NCBI GenBank assembly: GCA_040768125.1
Contig: JAXGNG010000001.1
Location: 1,364,001-1,428,000, forward strand
Direction: 5' to 3'
Length of the DNA stretch: 64,000 bases
Source of the DNA: RBG-16-49-21 sp040768125
GTDB lineage: Bacteria > Spirochaetota > UBA4802 > UBA5550
Part shown: positions 1 through 8,397 of the stretch, piece after piece
How positions within the stretch are numbered: position 1 is the first letter of the stretch
Layout: the number at the start of each line of letters is the position of its first letter
Made by a program: the position numbers and the translations under genes
Notes under the pieces: generated by a model
Seen by the model: only the letters and a program-made list of their open reading frames with translations
Database searches by the model: none
Told to the model about the DNA's origin: nothing

Positions 1-860
1 TCGCCACGGGCAGCCATCCCTTCGTTCCGTTCCCGAACGCGTGTGAGCGGGAAAACGTCTTCGCGGTGAGAACGCTGCGGGACGCAGCGGACGTGAGGGA
101 GTGCGCGAAGCGGTCGTCCAGCGCGATCGTTGTCGGTGGAGGACTCCTGGGGCTTGAGGCGGCGCACTTCCTTTCGGCGCGGGGACTCAGGGTGACCGTT
201 CTCGAGGCGAGTGACAGGATCCTCCCGCGGCAGCTCGACGAGGAATGCGCTGAGATCGCCTGCCGCATCATCGAAAAAAACAGCGTTGAGCTTATCCTGG
301 GCGTTACGGCCGATTCCATACTGGGGGAGGGCAGGGCGACGGGCCTGAAACTCTCAACGGGGGCCGAGCTATCGGCCGACATGATCGTTTTTTCGATCGG
401 CGTGAGACCCTCAGTTGAGCTCGCGCGGGAATGCGGCATCCGCGTTGACCGCGCAATCGTCGTCAATGAAATGATGGAGACCTCTGAACCGGGGATATAC
501 GCCTGCGGTGATGCCGCGGAATTCATGGGTAAGACCATGGCCCTCTGGATGCCGGCGGTGAAGCAGGGAAAAATCGCGGGATCCAACGCAGCGGGACGCG
601 CCGCCAGGTTCGAGGACGAGGTGTACCCCGCGGTCCTGAATCTTTTCGGCACGAGGCTTTTCTCGGCCGGCTCCCTCTGCCAGGACATGTCCGATGGGGA
701 ATACCGGCCCTGTATGGATAAGGACGAGGAGAAGGGTCATTACCGGAAGACCTTTTACATTGATGACAGGCTGGCGGGTTTCATCCTGATCGGGAACGTG
801 AGCGAATCGAAAAGGCTCCTTGATGAGTTCAGGAATGGCGCCCCGCCTGGGCCCAGGTGA
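1..860 (+). CDS. FAD/NAD(P)-dependent oxidoreductase, C-terminal part (5' end outside window)
   Basis: Partial gene. The frame is open to the first base (first full codon at 3) and the residues before the GTG at 66 include ATGSHPFVP, the ATG motif of FAD pyridine-nucleotide reductases, so that GTG is not the start. Next comes a second Rossmann motif, VVGGGLLGLEAAHF, for NAD(P)H, and then GIYACGDAAEF, the FAD-binding GD motif near the C-terminus. This architecture fits the rubredoxin/nitrite-reductase-type reductases (NirB N-terminal, NorW-like), which pass electrons from NAD(P)H to a small redox partner. The partner is not visible. It is followed at once by moaC, whose ribosome-binding site overlaps its stop codon, so the two are probably co-transcribed. 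Confidence 0.85.
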   Translation, partial: ATGSHPFVPFPNACERENVFAVRTLRDAADVRECAKRSSSAIVVGGGLLGLEAAHFLSARGLRVTVLEASDRILPRQLDEECAEIACRIIEKNSVELILGVTADSILGEGRATGLKLSTGAELSADMIVFSIGVRPSVELARECGIRVDRAIVVNEMMETSEPGIYACGDAAEFMGKTMALWMPAVKQGKIAGSNAAGRAARFEDEVYPAVLNLFGTRLFSAGSLCQDMSDGEYRPCMDKDEEKGHYRKTFYIDDRLAGFILIGNVSESKRLLDEFRNGAPPGPR

Positions 861-867
861 GGCTGGT

Positions 868-1356
868 ATGGCTGATTTTTCACACTATTCAGATGAGGGC
901 GCCCCGGTAATGGTGGACATATCGTCAAAAAAGACCACCATGCGATCGGCCAGGGCGACGGGATTCGTGCGAGTAGGCGCGTCGACCCTGGAGTTGATCG
1001 AGAAGCGCCTTCTGCCGAAGGGGGACCTCTTTCAGATCGCCAAAGTCGCCGGTATCATGGCGGCGAAACGGAACGCGGAACTTATCCCGATGTGCCATCC
1101 CCTTCCCCTGAGCTTTGTCGATGTCATGATCGACCTTGATCATGCAAATACGGGCGTGCGCATCAGTTCCGAGGTCCGCCTGGAGGGGAAGACCGGCGCT
1201 GAAATGGAGGCATTGATGGCGGTTTCCGTGGCAGCCCTCACCGTGTATGACATGTGCAAGGCCGTGGATAAAACCATGGTTATCGGTGATATTACCCTGG
1301 TAGAAAAAAGGGGCGGAAAATCCGACATGACGGATGGAAGAATTTCAGGGAAATAA
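868..1356 (+). CDS. moaC: Cyclic pyranopterin monophosphate synthase MoaC
   Basis: Converts the GTP-derived cyclic intermediate made by MoaA into cyclic pyranopterin monophosphate, the first stable step of molybdenum-cofactor synthesis. The 162-residue product (MADFSHYSDEG...) has the usual MoaC length and signatures: MVDIS near the N-terminus, ELIPMCHPLPL in the middle, and GAEMEALMAVSVAALTVYDM followed by KAVDK near the C-terminus. I chose ATG 868 because AGGTGAG lies just upstream and because an ATG at 820 would add an unrelated extension inside the preceding gene. No other moa or mob gene is visible here. Confidence 0.95.
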   Translation: MADFSHYSDEGAPVMVDISSKKTTMRSARATGFVRVGASTLELIEKRLLPKGDLFQIAKVAGIMAAKRNAELIPMCHPLPLSFVDVMIDLDHANTGVRISSEVRLEGKTGAEMEALMAVSVAALTVYDMCKAVDKTMVIGDITLVEKRGGKSDMTDGRISGK

Positions 1357-1449
1357 CCAAGGAAATTTGCGTGAAGGTAAAAAATCATAAAAAACAGCCG
1401 TATTTTTTTATAATTCCTTATAATTAGCTGTAAATATTGAAAATTAGAC

Positions 1450-1478
1450 TTGCTAAAAAAGGGATATGTTTATATTAA
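1450..1478 (+). promoter_or_regulatory. Candidate sigma-70 promoter of groESL
   Basis: TTGCTA at 1450-1455 and TATTAA at 1473-1478 (17-bp spacer; TATATT two bases earlier is an alternative) lie in A+T-rich DNA just before the CIRCE operator. Initiation here would place the operator over the start of the transcript, as expected for HrcA repression. Confidence 0.45.
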
Positions 1479-1480
1479 TG

Positions 1481-1516
1481 AATTGTTAGCACTCAATTTA
1501 ATGAGTGCTAACAATT
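1481..1516 (+). promoter_or_regulatory. CIRCE operator (HrcA binding site)
   Basis: A perfect 14-bp inverted repeat contains the canonical CIRCE arms TTAGCACTC (1486-1494) and GAGTGCTAA (1503-1511). The spacer counts as 8 nt (1495-1502) rather than the usual 9. CIRCE is bound by the repressor HrcA and heat-induces groE and dnaK operons. hrcA itself is not in this window. Confidence 0.9.
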
Positions 1517-1640
1517 TTCTTAAATTTTTCTTGTTCAAAATAAATATATATATTTCTATATATATTTATTTTAATAATAACCCAGCAATTTCTTCTACCA
1601 ATAGAGGAAACCAATTCATTTTTTTTTAAGGAGGATGGAA

Positions 1641-1925
1641 GTGGCTCTAAAACCTATAGGCGATCGTGTCGTCGTTGAGTTGCTTGATCAGGAAGAGGAG
1701 AAAGTCGGATCTATCTACGTGCCTGATACCGCGAAAGAAAAACCCCAGCAGGGTAAGGTTGTGGCGGTTGGCCAGGGCAAACGTGACGGCAAGGACCTTG
1801 TGCCGATGACGGTCAAGGCGGGAGATACGGTAATTTTCAGCAAGTACGGCGGGATGGAAGTCAAGCATGGCGGAAAAGATCTTCTCATCCTTTCCGAAGG
1901 AGACATACTGGCGATTATCGAGTAG
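1641..1925 (+). CDS. groS: Co-chaperonin GroES (Cpn10)
   Basis: The 94-residue lid of the GroEL folding chamber, beginning MALKPIGDRVVVELLD and ending DLLILSEGDILAIIE, with the mobile-loop region around residues 17-34. I start it at GTG 1641, because AAGGAGG at 1628-1634 is 6 nt upstream. The in-frame ATG at 1635 abuts that site and cannot use it. The CIRCE operator and promoter lie upstream, and groEL follows after 164 bp, forming the usual groESL heat-shock operon. Confidence 0.96.
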   Translation: MALKPIGDRVVVELLDQEEEKVGSIYVPDTAKEKPQQGKVVAVGQGKRDGKDLVPMTVKAGDTVIFSKYGGMEVKHGGKDLLILSEGDILAIIE

Positions 1926-2089
1926 ATGCGGGAAGGGCCATGGCAGCCGGTCACGCCGCTACCCGGCATGCCGGTTCGGGCCGCGGGGGAAACGCGGAAC
2001 ACCGGCACCTGGTCGCCTTCCCTTCACCTGAACTGCGGATAATCATTTTTCACAACGACAACCAAATATTCTGATGAGAGGATGTAACA

Positions 2090-3724
2090 ATGGCTAAGAT
2101 ATTGCAGTACAACGAGGAAGCGAGGCGCTCGATTCTGGAGGGAGTAAACAAGCTCGCCAGCGCCGTCCAGGTTACACTCGGGCCCCGGGGGCGGAACGTG
2201 GTGATCGATAAAAAATTCGGCGCCCCGACGGTTACGAAGGACGGGGTCACCGTGGCCAAGGAGATCGAGCTCGAGGATCAGTTCGAGAACATGGGGGCGC
2301 AGATGGTTAAAGAAGTCGCCACCAAGACCAATGATGTGGCCGGTGACGGCACCACGACGGCGACCATACTCGCTTCGGCGATCTACCGCGAGAGCCTGAA
2401 AAACGTAACGGCCGGCGCGAACCCCATGGATCTGAAGCGCGGCATCGACAAGGCGGTCGAGGGGGCCGTAAACTATATCGCCTCCGCGTCCAGGGAGATC
2501 GTCGACAAGAAGGAGATCGCCCAGGTGGCCTCCATTTCGGCGAACAACGACCAGGAAATCGGGGACCTCATCGCCGATGCCATGGACAAGGTGGGCCGCG
2601 ACGGCGTGATCACCGTTGAGGAGGCGAAGTCCATCGACACGCACCTCGAGGTCGTGGAGGGGATGCAGTTTGACCGCGGGTACCTTTCGCCCTACATGGC
2701 AACGGACCCCGAGACGATGGATGCGACCATCGAGGACGCCTACATACTGATCCATGACAAGAAGATATCGACGATGAAGGACCTCCTGCCGGTTCTCGAG
2801 AAGGTCGCCCAGGCGGGGAAACCCCTTCTCATTATCGCCGAGGACGTTGAGGGCGAGGCCCTCGCCACCATCGTCGTCAACACCCTGCGGAAGACCATCA
2901 GCTGCGTCGCCGTGAAGGCCCCCGGCTTCGGGGATCGCCGCAAGGCGATGCTGGAGGATATCGCGATCCTCACGGGGGGACAGGTTATCTCGGAAGACCT
3001 TGGCATGAAGCTGGAGAACACGACGCTCCAGATGCTCGGCCGTGCCAAGAAGGTCATCGTTGACAAGGAAAACACCACCCTGATCGAGGGATCAGGATCG
3101 CAGAAGGACGTGAAGGGGAGGATCGCCCAGATCCAGAAGCAGATCGAGGATTCCACTTCCGATTACGACATCGAGAAGCTCCAGGAGCGGAAGGCCAAGC
3201 TCGCGGGCGGCGTTGCCGTCATCAATGTCGGCGCCGCAACGGAGATCGAGCTGAAGGAGAAGAAGGCCAGGGTGGAAGACGCCCTGTCGGCGACCAGGTC
3301 TGCCGTCGAGGAGGGCATCGTCGCCGGAGGCGGGAAAACCCTTATCAACGCCCAGAAGGCCGTTACCGCCGTTGCGGAAAAACTCTCGGGCGACGAAAAG
3401 ATCGGGTCCCAGATCATCGTGAAGGCCATCGAGGAGCCGATGAAGATGATCGCCTTCAATGCGGGCCTCGAGGGATCGGTGATCGTGGAAAAGGCGAAGA
3501 CCGAGAAGGAGAATATCGGGTTCGACGCCGCCAAGCTCGAGTGGGTCGACATGATCAAGGTGGGCATCATCGACCCGGCCAAGGTCGTGCGCTCGGCGCT
3601 TCAGAACGCCGCTTCCGTCGCGGGCATGCTCTGCACCACGGAGGTGCTCATATCCGAGAAGCCGGAGGAAAAATCGGCGATGCCGGCAGCACCCGGAATG
3701 GGCGGAATGGGCGGAATGTACTGA
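2090..3724 (+). CDS. groL: Chaperonin GroEL (Cpn60)
   Basis: The 544-residue ATP-driven folding chaperonin subunit. Visible hallmarks are TLGPRGRNVVIDKKFGAPT near the N-terminus, GDGTTTATILA (ATP site), the apical-domain stretch KAPGFGDRRKAMLEDIAILTG and VEEGIVAGGG near residue 410. The C-terminus carries a short Gly-Met tail (GMGGMGGMY). AGAGG precedes the ATG. The 164-bp gap after groES contains a GC-rich palindromic stretch but no gene. A strong terminator follows at 3758. Confidence 0.98.
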   Translation: MAKILQYNEEARRSILEGVNKLASAVQVTLGPRGRNVVIDKKFGAPTVTKDGVTVAKEIELEDQFENMGAQMVKEVATKTNDVAGDGTTTATILASAIYRESLKNVTAGANPMDLKRGIDKAVEGAVNYIASASREIVDKKEIAQVASISANNDQEIGDLIADAMDKVGRDGVITVEEAKSIDTHLEVVEGMQFDRGYLSPYMATDPETMDATIEDAYILIHDKKISTMKDLLPVLEKVAQAGKPLLIIAEDVEGEALATIVVNTLRKTISCVAVKAPGFGDRRKAMLEDIAILTGGQVISEDLGMKLENTTLQMLGRAKKVIVDKENTTLIEGSGSQKDVKGRIAQIQKQIEDSTSDYDIEKLQERKAKLAGGVAVINVGAATEIELKEKKARVEDALSATRSAVEEGIVAGGGKTLINAQKAVTAVAEKLSGDEKIGSQIIVKAIEEPMKMIAFNAGLEGSVIVEKAKTEKENIGFDAAKLEWVDMIKVGIIDPAKVVRSALQNAASVAGMLCTTEVLISEKPEEKSAMPAAPGMGGMGGMY

Positions 3725-3757
3725 CGCGCGAAAGCTCAATAATTCGGCAAAAGGAAA

Positions 3758-3787
3758 GGGTCGGGATAGTATCCCGGCCCTTTTTTT
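3758..3787 (+). terminator. Intrinsic terminator of groESL
   Basis: A 10-bp stem (3758-3767 with 3771-3780, one G-T pair) with a 3-nt loop is followed directly by seven T residues. Confidence 0.9.
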
Positions 3788-3933
3788 ATTCCACCTGGTG
3801 CCGGTGAGGGTAAAAAAAGAATATATTCAGCTTGCCGCCCCGTTGTCCGATGATTGAACGGGGGAGGCGCCGCGTGAGGCACGGAATCCGACGCCCGTTT
3901 CCCCGGTGAGACCGACGGGATGTGCGGTGGTAC

Positions 3934-4818
3934 ATGGACAACAGCGCGACAGTGACATTGCCGAACAGGTTCCGGGATCCCTACGATTTCGAGTATGTCA
4001 TAGATCTCCGCGAGGCGATCATGGGCGGCGCGCGGAGCCTGGACCTGTCCCGTATCTCCTTCATCGAGCCCTATTCAATGCTTTCGCTCCTCCTGATGGG
4101 GAGGGAGTACCTGAGAAAAACGGGCACCAAGCTTCACCTCGTGGGGATTCCACTCTCCATACACCAGTATCTTCACCGCATGGATTTTTTCAAGGCGGGT
4201 ATCTTTGACGTGGCCGACAGGCTGGACGACAAGCTTCTCCTCAAGCGCAGTTCATTCAGCCGACGGGTCATCGAGATCACCGAGATACCCAACAAGGAGA
4301 GGGAGAGCGTCCGCGTCATATCCTCCATCGTGGGGGTCTTCAGGAAGCGCGCGGCGCACATCCTCAAACACTGGCTCACGGACAGGGTGGTTGACTATTT
4401 CGTCACCGTTATTTCAGAAATATGCCAGAACGTCTTCGAGCACAGCCTCGACTCCGGTTACCTCGCTATGCAGACCTACACGGCGGGCAAGGAGCAGGTA
4501 GTGAGGCTCTGCATAAGCGATTCGGGGATAGGCATCGAAAAAAGTTTCGAGAACAGCGGCGTGCGGTATGATTCACCGGCAAACCTTATAGAGCTCGCGC
4601 TCACGACTCCCATTTCCAGCAAGAGGGAGTTCGGGTACGGTCTGAGCCAGGTACACGCGATCGTGGAAAGGCTGAAGGGAAGCATCTACTTTCGTTCCGG
4701 CGCGGCGTCGGTTTCGACGCTGTACCACAGGAAGAACCCGGGTTCGTCGTACCTCTTCCTCAAGAACGACCTGAGCGCATTCTGCGGGACCCAGATATCG
4801 ATTTCACTGATGGGATAG
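3934..4818 (+). CDS. STAS-like domain fused to HATPase_c (anti-sigma-type) protein
   Basis: About 295 residues. Residues 10-95 look like a STAS-like domain (SLDLSRISFIEPYSMLSLL, then KLHLVGIP). The C-terminal half is a GHKL ATPase domain with an intact N-box (SEICQNVFEHS), G1 box (DSGIGI) and G2-like GYGLSQV, as in anti-sigma-factor kinases such as SpoIIAB and RsbW. There is no histidine-kinase dimerisation helix or membrane segment. It is the first gene of an operon reaching 7785 whose second gene encodes another STAS-like protein, a natural binding or phosphorylation partner. The start is uncertain: ATG 3934 has GGTGG upstream, and GTG 3922 is in frame. The role in partner switching is inferred. 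Confidence 0.75.
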   Translation: MDNSATVTLPNRFRDPYDFEYVIDLREAIMGGARSLDLSRISFIEPYSMLSLLLMGREYLRKTGTKLHLVGIPLSIHQYLHRMDFFKAGIFDVADRLDDKLLLKRSSFSRRVIEITEIPNKERESVRVISSIVGVFRKRAAHILKHWLTDRVVDYFVTVISEICQNVFEHSLDSGYLAMQTYTAGKEQVVRLCISDSGIGIEKSFENSGVRYDSPANLIELALTTPISSKREFGYGLSQVHAIVERLKGSIYFRSGAASVSTLYHRKNPGSSYLFLKNDLSAFCGTQISISLMG

Positions 4819-4829
4819 AACGAAGGGAT

Positions 4830-5381
4830 ATGGTCATCAAGGTAAAAAAGAAAGCCGAGGAGCTGAAGCTGAGGTCTCCGGACCTGATCACGCGGCATAT
4901 GGGGCGGGCGCTCTACGGGGCCGTGATGTCCCTCGTGGAAGCCATGGGGGACGACGAGACACTGGTGCTGGACTTCGAGGGGGTCAAGGTCATCGATTCG
5001 TCCTTCGTGGACGAGTTCATCGTGAGGCTGATTCTCGACTCCGTGCGTTCCGAAGGGCCGTTTTACGTGAAGCTGAAGAATCTTTCGGAAATCTCCGAGA
5101 TGAACATTGACATGGTGCTTCGCTTTCATTCGAAGTACAAAAACAAAAAAATTGTTGTAATAACCGAAAACATCTGTCAGAATAATGCCTTCTTCATCGG
5201 TCCCCTCTCGGACCGTGAGCGGGAATTCATTGAGTTTATCCGCGTCAACAGGTCGGTCATGACGGGCGATATCGCCAGGTTCACGGGTGGGCAGGGGGAG
5301 GACGTGGAAAAGATGATGGATGAATGCCATTCCATGAGGATCGTTAAGAAGGACGGTAAGGGCGTTTACAGCGCGGTTTGA
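4830..5381 (+). CDS. STAS-like (DUF4325-type) protein with C-terminal winged-helix-like region
   Basis: 183 residues. The core LVLDFEGVKVIDSSFVDEFIVRL resembles the DUF4325 STAS-like family, which often neighbours HATPase proteins. The DSS stretch sits where STAS antagonists carry their phosphorylatable Ser. Residues from about 128 (LSDREREFIEFIRVNRSVMTGDIARF...) read like a small helical or winged-helix module. The gene begins 11 bp after the HATPase gene, and its end overlaps the possible TTG start of the next gene by 4 nt, so the products are probably made in a fixed ratio. Partner switching with the upstream protein is inferred. Confidence 0.65.
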   Translation: MVIKVKKKAEELKLRSPDLITRHMGRALYGAVMSLVEAMGDDETLVLDFEGVKVIDSSFVDEFIVRLILDSVRSEGPFYVKLKNLSEISEMNIDMVLRFHSKYKNKKIVVITENICQNNAFFIGPLSDREREFIEFIRVNRSVMTGDIARFTGGQGEDVEKMMDECHSMRIVKKDGKGVYSAV

Positions 5382-5893
5382 AGACCGGGAGGACACGTCG
5401 GGGTCGCATAACGGATCGGACGGTTATGAAAGCCGTATCAAAAAAAATCAAAAAAGAGAGGGATGACAGCCTCTACGGCCTCCTCTCGTCATACAAATCC
5501 AGTACCACGTACCTCCGCATCCTCGAATCCGAGGAGGAAGATTCGGTGGTGGTCCAGCTGACGGACAACCCGGGTAATTTTCAGTCGATCCCCCAGGAGC
5601 AATTCAGGGGCTACAGGGCCCTCCGCCGGCTCGAGATGGGTGTGCAGCGCATGTCCCTCAAGTACGTGCTCCCGGAGTATCTCATCGACGTGCTGGGGCC
5701 CATGCTCGAGTTCAACATCCCCTTCGATAAGGCGGTTATAATCGACGGTATCCAGAAGGACGGGTTATACAGCATAATGACCAAGTTGAAGTACAGGATG
5801 AAGGTAATCCAGGGAGCGAGGAAGATCCTTAACCTGAGCCCCCAGAAACGGTACGAGATCCTGGAAAAATATTTTTCCGCGAACGGGGAATGA
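5378..5893 (+). CDS. Hypothetical protein, third gene of the STAS/HATPase operon
   Basis: Up to 171 residues, basic at the N-terminus (KAVSKKIKKERDD), then a mixed alpha/beta stretch with no signal peptide, membrane segment or motif that I recognise. A TTG at 5378 would overlap the previous stop in a TTGA arrangement. ATG 5426 is an alternative start lacking a clear ribosome-binding site. The gene is six bases from the next one. Position in the operon suggests a role with the STAS/HATPase pair, but the sequence alone shows no function. Confidence 0.7.
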   Translation: MKTGRTRRGRITDRTVMKAVSKKIKKERDDSLYGLLSSYKSSTTYLRILESEEEDSVVVQLTDNPGNFQSIPQEQFRGYRALRRLEMGVQRMSLKYVLPEYLIDVLGPMLEFNIPFDKAVIIDGIQKDGLYSIMTKLKYRMKVIQGARKILNLSPQKRYEILEKYFSANGE

Positions 5894-5899
5894 ACGGCG

Positions 5900-6919
5900 A
5901 TGCAGGAATACAATTCATTGCAGGAAAAGGCGAAACTGGTGGACATCGCCCTGAAGTACACGAGGGGCGACATCATAAAGGCCAAGGAAATGGCCTCCGG
6001 GCAGTACATGGACATCATGGCGGTGAAGGGGAAATTTTACGTCGATAAGAAGAACGTCGCCGGGGTGTTCATCGCTTTTTTCAATTTCATACAGGAATAC
6101 GTCGCCAACGTGGCCTGCCTCCTTTCATCGGAGCCGGGTCTATTCGAAAAAACGCGCGTTTTCGACGACTGGAAATCGCTCTACCGTGACATCGGTGCCG
6201 GCAGGAAGGGACCGGGGGTCATCGATTCCCAGAATTTCACCTACTATCTCCTCGACTCCTTCGTGAGCTACGATGTCTTTCCCGACGTACAGGAAAAAAA
6301 CCTCGTTGAACTGACCGAGGCGGTGAAGGATATCCTCGCAAAATCATTCGGTGCCGGCTCCGTACGGTGCCAGATTGAGCTTGAACCCGCGTCCTCAGTC
6401 GCCCTCGATATCGCGGGTGTGGCCATCGACGTCCCCTCCGGCACTTCAAAGGAGGTCAATGAGGTCGCCAATGAGGATGAGCGCATCACGAAGCTTGAAA
6501 GCGAGGCGCGCTACATCGTCGAGGGGAGCGCGGTCCTCGCGCCGGTGAAGGGAAAGAACATCAGCGATCTGAATCCCGGGGATAAGATACGCGTGATGCT
6601 CACAGGGAAGGATGCCGTGTCCGAAAAGATACTCAGGCTGGTAAATGCCTATGGCCCCGACGGCAGCCGGTCGTCGGTGACGGGAAGGGTCAAGGCGAAG
6701 ATCCCCTTCGAAAAGGGCGGGATCATGCTTTATGCCTTTGTCGCAAAGGGGGTCCTGGCGAAGATGTTCGAGGAGGAGAACGTCAGGATCATGCTCGACG
6801 TGCCCTCGCAGGAGGCCCCGGCGGAAAGCCATTTCATGGAGAATCGCGCGACTTATCTCATCGCGCTGGTCCTGGGCCTTGTCGTCCTCGCGGGGCTCAT
6901 CCTGCTCCAGCTGTTATGA
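5900..6919 (+). CDS. Hypothetical protein with C-terminal membrane anchor
   Basis: 339 residues, mostly soluble and acidic. The final 22 residues (YLIALVLGLVVLAGLILLQLL) form a hydrophobic helix, so the protein is probably tail-anchored with its bulk in the cytoplasm. The middle region has hydrophobic-alternating segments (SVALDIAGVAIDVPSG; YIVEGSAVLAPVKGKNISDL) suggesting beta structure. No known domain was recognised. Its last codons overlap the next gene in an ATGA junction at 6916-6919. In the operon it could be the membrane-located sensor or docking partner of the STAS/HATPase proteins, which is inference only. Confidence 0.75.
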   Translation: MQEYNSLQEKAKLVDIALKYTRGDIIKAKEMASGQYMDIMAVKGKFYVDKKNVAGVFIAFFNFIQEYVANVACLLSSEPGLFEKTRVFDDWKSLYRDIGAGRKGPGVIDSQNFTYYLLDSFVSYDVFPDVQEKNLVELTEAVKDILAKSFGAGSVRCQIELEPASSVALDIAGVAIDVPSGTSKEVNEVANEDERITKLESEARYIVEGSAVLAPVKGKNISDLNPGDKIRVMLTGKDAVSEKILRLVNAYGPDGSRSSVTGRVKAKIPFEKGGIMLYAFVAKGVLAKMFEEENVRIMLDVPSQEAPAESHFMENRATYLIALVLGLVVLAGLILLQLL

Positions 6920-7785
6920 CCATGCGGTCAACACCGATCCGCATTCTCTTTTTCCTTGCCGCGGTATTTCTTTCAGGACAGATGCCCGACTGGAAGCACT
7001 TCAGGGACAGGGAGGGGAATTCCTATTTCATCGACAGGGCGGGGAGAATCCGGATAACCTCGTCCGATGCTCCCGCCTATCGGCCGGTCTCCTCCCGCGC
7101 CATCGACTACCACCTTCATTACGGCGAAACCCTCATCAAGGAGCGCCGCTACGCAGAGGCGCTCACGGTGCTCAAGTCAATCTGCGCCCTTCCCGCCGGG
7201 AATAACCGGGTCTACGAGGCCCAGGTGCGGGCGAGGGAGGCACTGGGAGATTTGCGCAGGCGGAACGGCGCGCGTTTTGACCGGATGAACGAATCCGCCT
7301 CGCTCCTGCTCTATATGGACGGATCGGACATTGTCGTTATCAATGATTTCATGCGTTACTCCTTTCGGGGGCCCCCGGGCATGCGCGTCATCAGGAGGAG
7401 GGAACGGGGCGGCAGGGATTATCGCTATTCAGGCACGCTTCTGGGGATAACCCGCGGCGCGGATAAGGAGGACTACTATGCCTACCTCGTGGCCGTGGAC
7501 AGCGAGATAATCGGGAACCCCTTCAGGGATGTCGAGCAGGCCCGGGAAAAATGGCGGGGATATCTCGGTTTCGACACGCTCGCGCGCGAACTCGTGCTGC
7601 GCGGGGAAGACCGGATTGTCCATCGGTTCAGGAGCGGGTCCCCGCCGGTGTACGCGGGCTATGAGGCTGTTTTTCTTAACGGGAAAATCACGCACTGTGT
7701 CCGCGTCATCGCCTCGGAGGCCGGTTTCACGGCAGACGGCGAGGCGATGAAACGGATCGTCGAGGGATTTTCCCTCGTGCGATGA
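6916..7785 (+). CDS. Secreted or membrane-anchored hypothetical protein, last gene of the operon
   Basis: 289 residues with an N-terminal hydrophobic signal segment (RILFFLAAVFLSGQ) followed by DWKHFRDREGNSYFIDRAGRIRI, a stretch that reads like a repeated DxxGxxYxID beta element. Residues 62-100 (DYHLHYGETLIKERRYAEALTVLKSIC) resemble one or two TPR helices. The remainder, ending in a region with YEAVFLNGKITHCVRVIASE, is unassigned. It overlaps its upstream neighbour by 4 nt and ends 15 bp before a convergent gene. A periplasmic component of the same operon is the simplest reading. Confidence 0.75.
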   Translation: MTMRSTPIRILFFLAAVFLSGQMPDWKHFRDREGNSYFIDRAGRIRITSSDAPAYRPVSSRAIDYHLHYGETLIKERRYAEALTVLKSICALPAGNNRVYEAQVRAREALGDLRRRNGARFDRMNESASLLLYMDGSDIVVINDFMRYSFRGPPGMRVIRRRERGGRDYRYSGTLLGITRGADKEDYYAYLVAVDSEIIGNPFRDVEQAREKWRGYLGFDTLARELVLRGEDRIVHRFRSGSPPVYAGYEAVFLNGKITHCVRVIASEAGFTADGEAMKRIVEGFSLVR

Positions 7786-7800
7786 GCGGGCAGGCGGAAC

Positions 7801-8271
7801 CTATCCCGTGTAGACGAGGGCGGTTTCGGTGCAGTTCAGCCGGTTGGGGCAGCCCGCGCAATCCTTCCATATTTTTTCCGGGAGATCGTTCCTGTCGATT
7901 GCAGTAAACCCGTTCTTCTCGAAAAAAAGAGGGGCGTAGGTGAGCACGAATATCCTGGGGTGCCCGTCCCCACGGGACAGGGCGGTGATGAGGGTCCGCA
8001 GAAGCGCCGTGCCGATACCCCTCCGGAGATGCTCCTTGTGCACCGCCAGGGAGCGCACTTCCTTGAGATGGTCGCCGTAATCGTAAAACGTGACCACCCC
8101 GGTAATGGCGTCATTCTCCTCCGTCACGAAGAACTTGTTTATGTCGGCGCCGATGTCATCGGGGCTCCGCGCAAGGAGTATCCCCTCCGATGCGTAGGAT
8201 GATATGATGGCGTGGATTTTGCCGATCTCATCTGTCCTTGCTTTTCGAACGATCGCCTCGGTTTTCACCAT
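7801..8271 (-). CDS. GNAT acetyltransferase, amino-acid N-acetyltransferase (ArgA-like) type
   Basis: 156 residues with a GNAT fold. The acetyl-CoA site is VRSLAVHKEHLRRGIGTALLRTLI. The C-terminal stretch KIWKDCAGCPNRLNCTETAL, with three Cys, matches the short stand-alone N-acetylglutamate-synthase-type enzymes that acetylate glutamate in arginine synthesis. AAGGAAGG lies 6 nt before the ATG. There are no other arg genes nearby, so the substrate is inferred from the family signature alone. Confidence 0.8.
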   Translation of the reverse strand: MVKTEAIVRKARTDEIGKIHAIISSYASEGILLARSPDDIGADINKFFVTEENDAITGVVTFYDYGDHLKEVRSLAVHKEHLRRGIGTALLRTLITALSRGDGHPRIFVLTYAPLFFEKNGFTAIDRNDLPEKIWKDCAGCPNRLNCTETALVYTG

Positions 8272-8397
8272 GCGCCCCTTCCTTTCACGTGAGTGTTAGG
8301 GCACGCGTTCTCCTCATAAAGAACTGCGAAGTGACGTACCCGCGGCGCTACCCATGGGCAACGTGCGATCCATTCGGGAAGAACTGCCGCCGCAGGG

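Noticed and set aside
3922..7785. Anti-phage defence system in the STAS/HATPase operon
   Set aside because: No nuclease, toxin, nucleotide-signalling or other effector domain is visible, and the locus is not among transposon or defence genes.
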